A stretch of 64,000 bases of DNA from Alphaproteobacteria bacterium (GTDB lineage Bacteria; Pseudomonadota; Alphaproteobacteria; Rhodobacterales; Rhodobacteraceae): assembly GCA_030425925.1 (NCBI GenBank), contig JAUHZO010000021.1, positions 1-64,000 of the forward strand, given 5' to 3'. Under the pieces are notes generated by a model. The model had not been told where the DNA came from and made no database searches. It was given only the letters and a program-made list of their open reading frames with translations. Each line of letters starts with the position of its first letter. The stretch's first letter is position 1. Both the position numbers and the translations under genes were made by a program. Shown one piece after another: positions 63,948-64,000 of this stretch.

Positions 63948-64000
63948 TGTCTCTTGTACAAACCTCCGACGCCGTGGCCGCGGCGCTGGCCGAAGGCCGC
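63947..64000 (+). CDS. psuG: Pseudouridine-5'-phosphate glycosidase, N-terminus (partial)
   Basis: 18 codons before the window ends, beginning SLVQTSDAVAAALAEGR, which fits the start of PsuG proteins before their PVVALEST motif. TGATG overlap with psuK shows coupling. With psuK it would degrade pseudouridine to uracil plus ribose-5-phosphate. Confidence 0.6.
   Translation, partial: MSLVQTSDAVAAALAEGR

Overview
The window is a GC-rich, tightly packed piece of bacterial chromosome that looks like Rhodobacteraceae (Roseobacter group, Alphaproteobacteria). The evidence is a B12-dependent ribonucleotide reductase (NrdJ), a class II DAHP synthase, a ppiD-trpE pair, a phoR-pstSCAB-phoU-phoB locus whose PstA and PstC carry long N-terminal extensions, rpsB-tsf, GlxA-type and LuxR-type regulators, and the codon bias throughout. 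I see no insertion sequence, prophage, integrase, CRISPR array or plasmid gene, so this reads as core chromosome with a few accessory islands.

Layout. 1-4.3 kb: the tail of a molybdenum-hydroxylase FAD subunit, tRNA-Ile(CAT), purM-purN, rnd, a lipoprotein and sufE. 4.3-11.2 kb: a minus-strand run fabI, lysE-type exporter, gpt, aminotransferase, ppiD-like chaperone, trpE. 11.3-17.4 kb: pdxH, a two-domain cold-shock protein, a DUF192 protein, tRNA-Pro(TGG) and nrdJ with a long regulatory upstream region. 17.8-26.8 kb: a glycosyltransferase and two unrelated NADP-isocitrate dehydrogenases (dimeric Icd and monomeric Icd) that flank a six-gene, translationally coupled metal-type operon (20028-24493). 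26.9-31.2 kb: an MFS exporter, a DsbA/FrnE-type oxidoreductase, and an acyl-CoA synthetase divergent from an XRE-cupin regulator. 31.3-38.1 kb: an aquaporin and a complete branched-chain amino-acid (Liv) ABC transporter with two small Cys-patterned secreted proteins inside it. 38.3-43.6 kb: a PQQ-type sugar dehydrogenase, a small secreted protein, a GNAT, a GlxA-type regulator, DAHP synthase and a PAS protein. 43.9-47.2 kb: yicC, gmk, gamma carbonic anhydrase and a Cys/Met-metabolism PLP enzyme. 47.2-56.3 kb: the phosphate regulon, then a HupE/UreJ-type membrane protein. 56.3-58.7 kb: a HhH/poly-lysine protein divergent from rpsB-tsf. 59.2-64 kb: aroQ with an overlapping LuxR-type regulator, glutaryl-CoA dehydrogenase with a divergent LysR regulator, and psuK-psuG (pseudouridine catabolism, psuG cut by the window end).

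Most interesting: the operon 20028-24493 joins NikK-like and NikL-like periplasmic proteins (normally partners of ECF nickel/cobalt transporters) to a LolD/MacB-type ATPase, an FtsX-type permease that looks short, and a ZnuA-type binding protein, with no NikM/Q/O present. It resembles in architecture the zinc-regulated Zrg system of Vibrio but is not the same gene set. I could not run any search, so novelty is unproven. Secondary points are a two-copy ~130 bp intergenic element (4258-4385 and 31226-31358), one copy of which supplies the aquaporin 3' end; possible NrdR and DnaA sites before nrdJ; a Pho box before pstS; and several strong palindromes.
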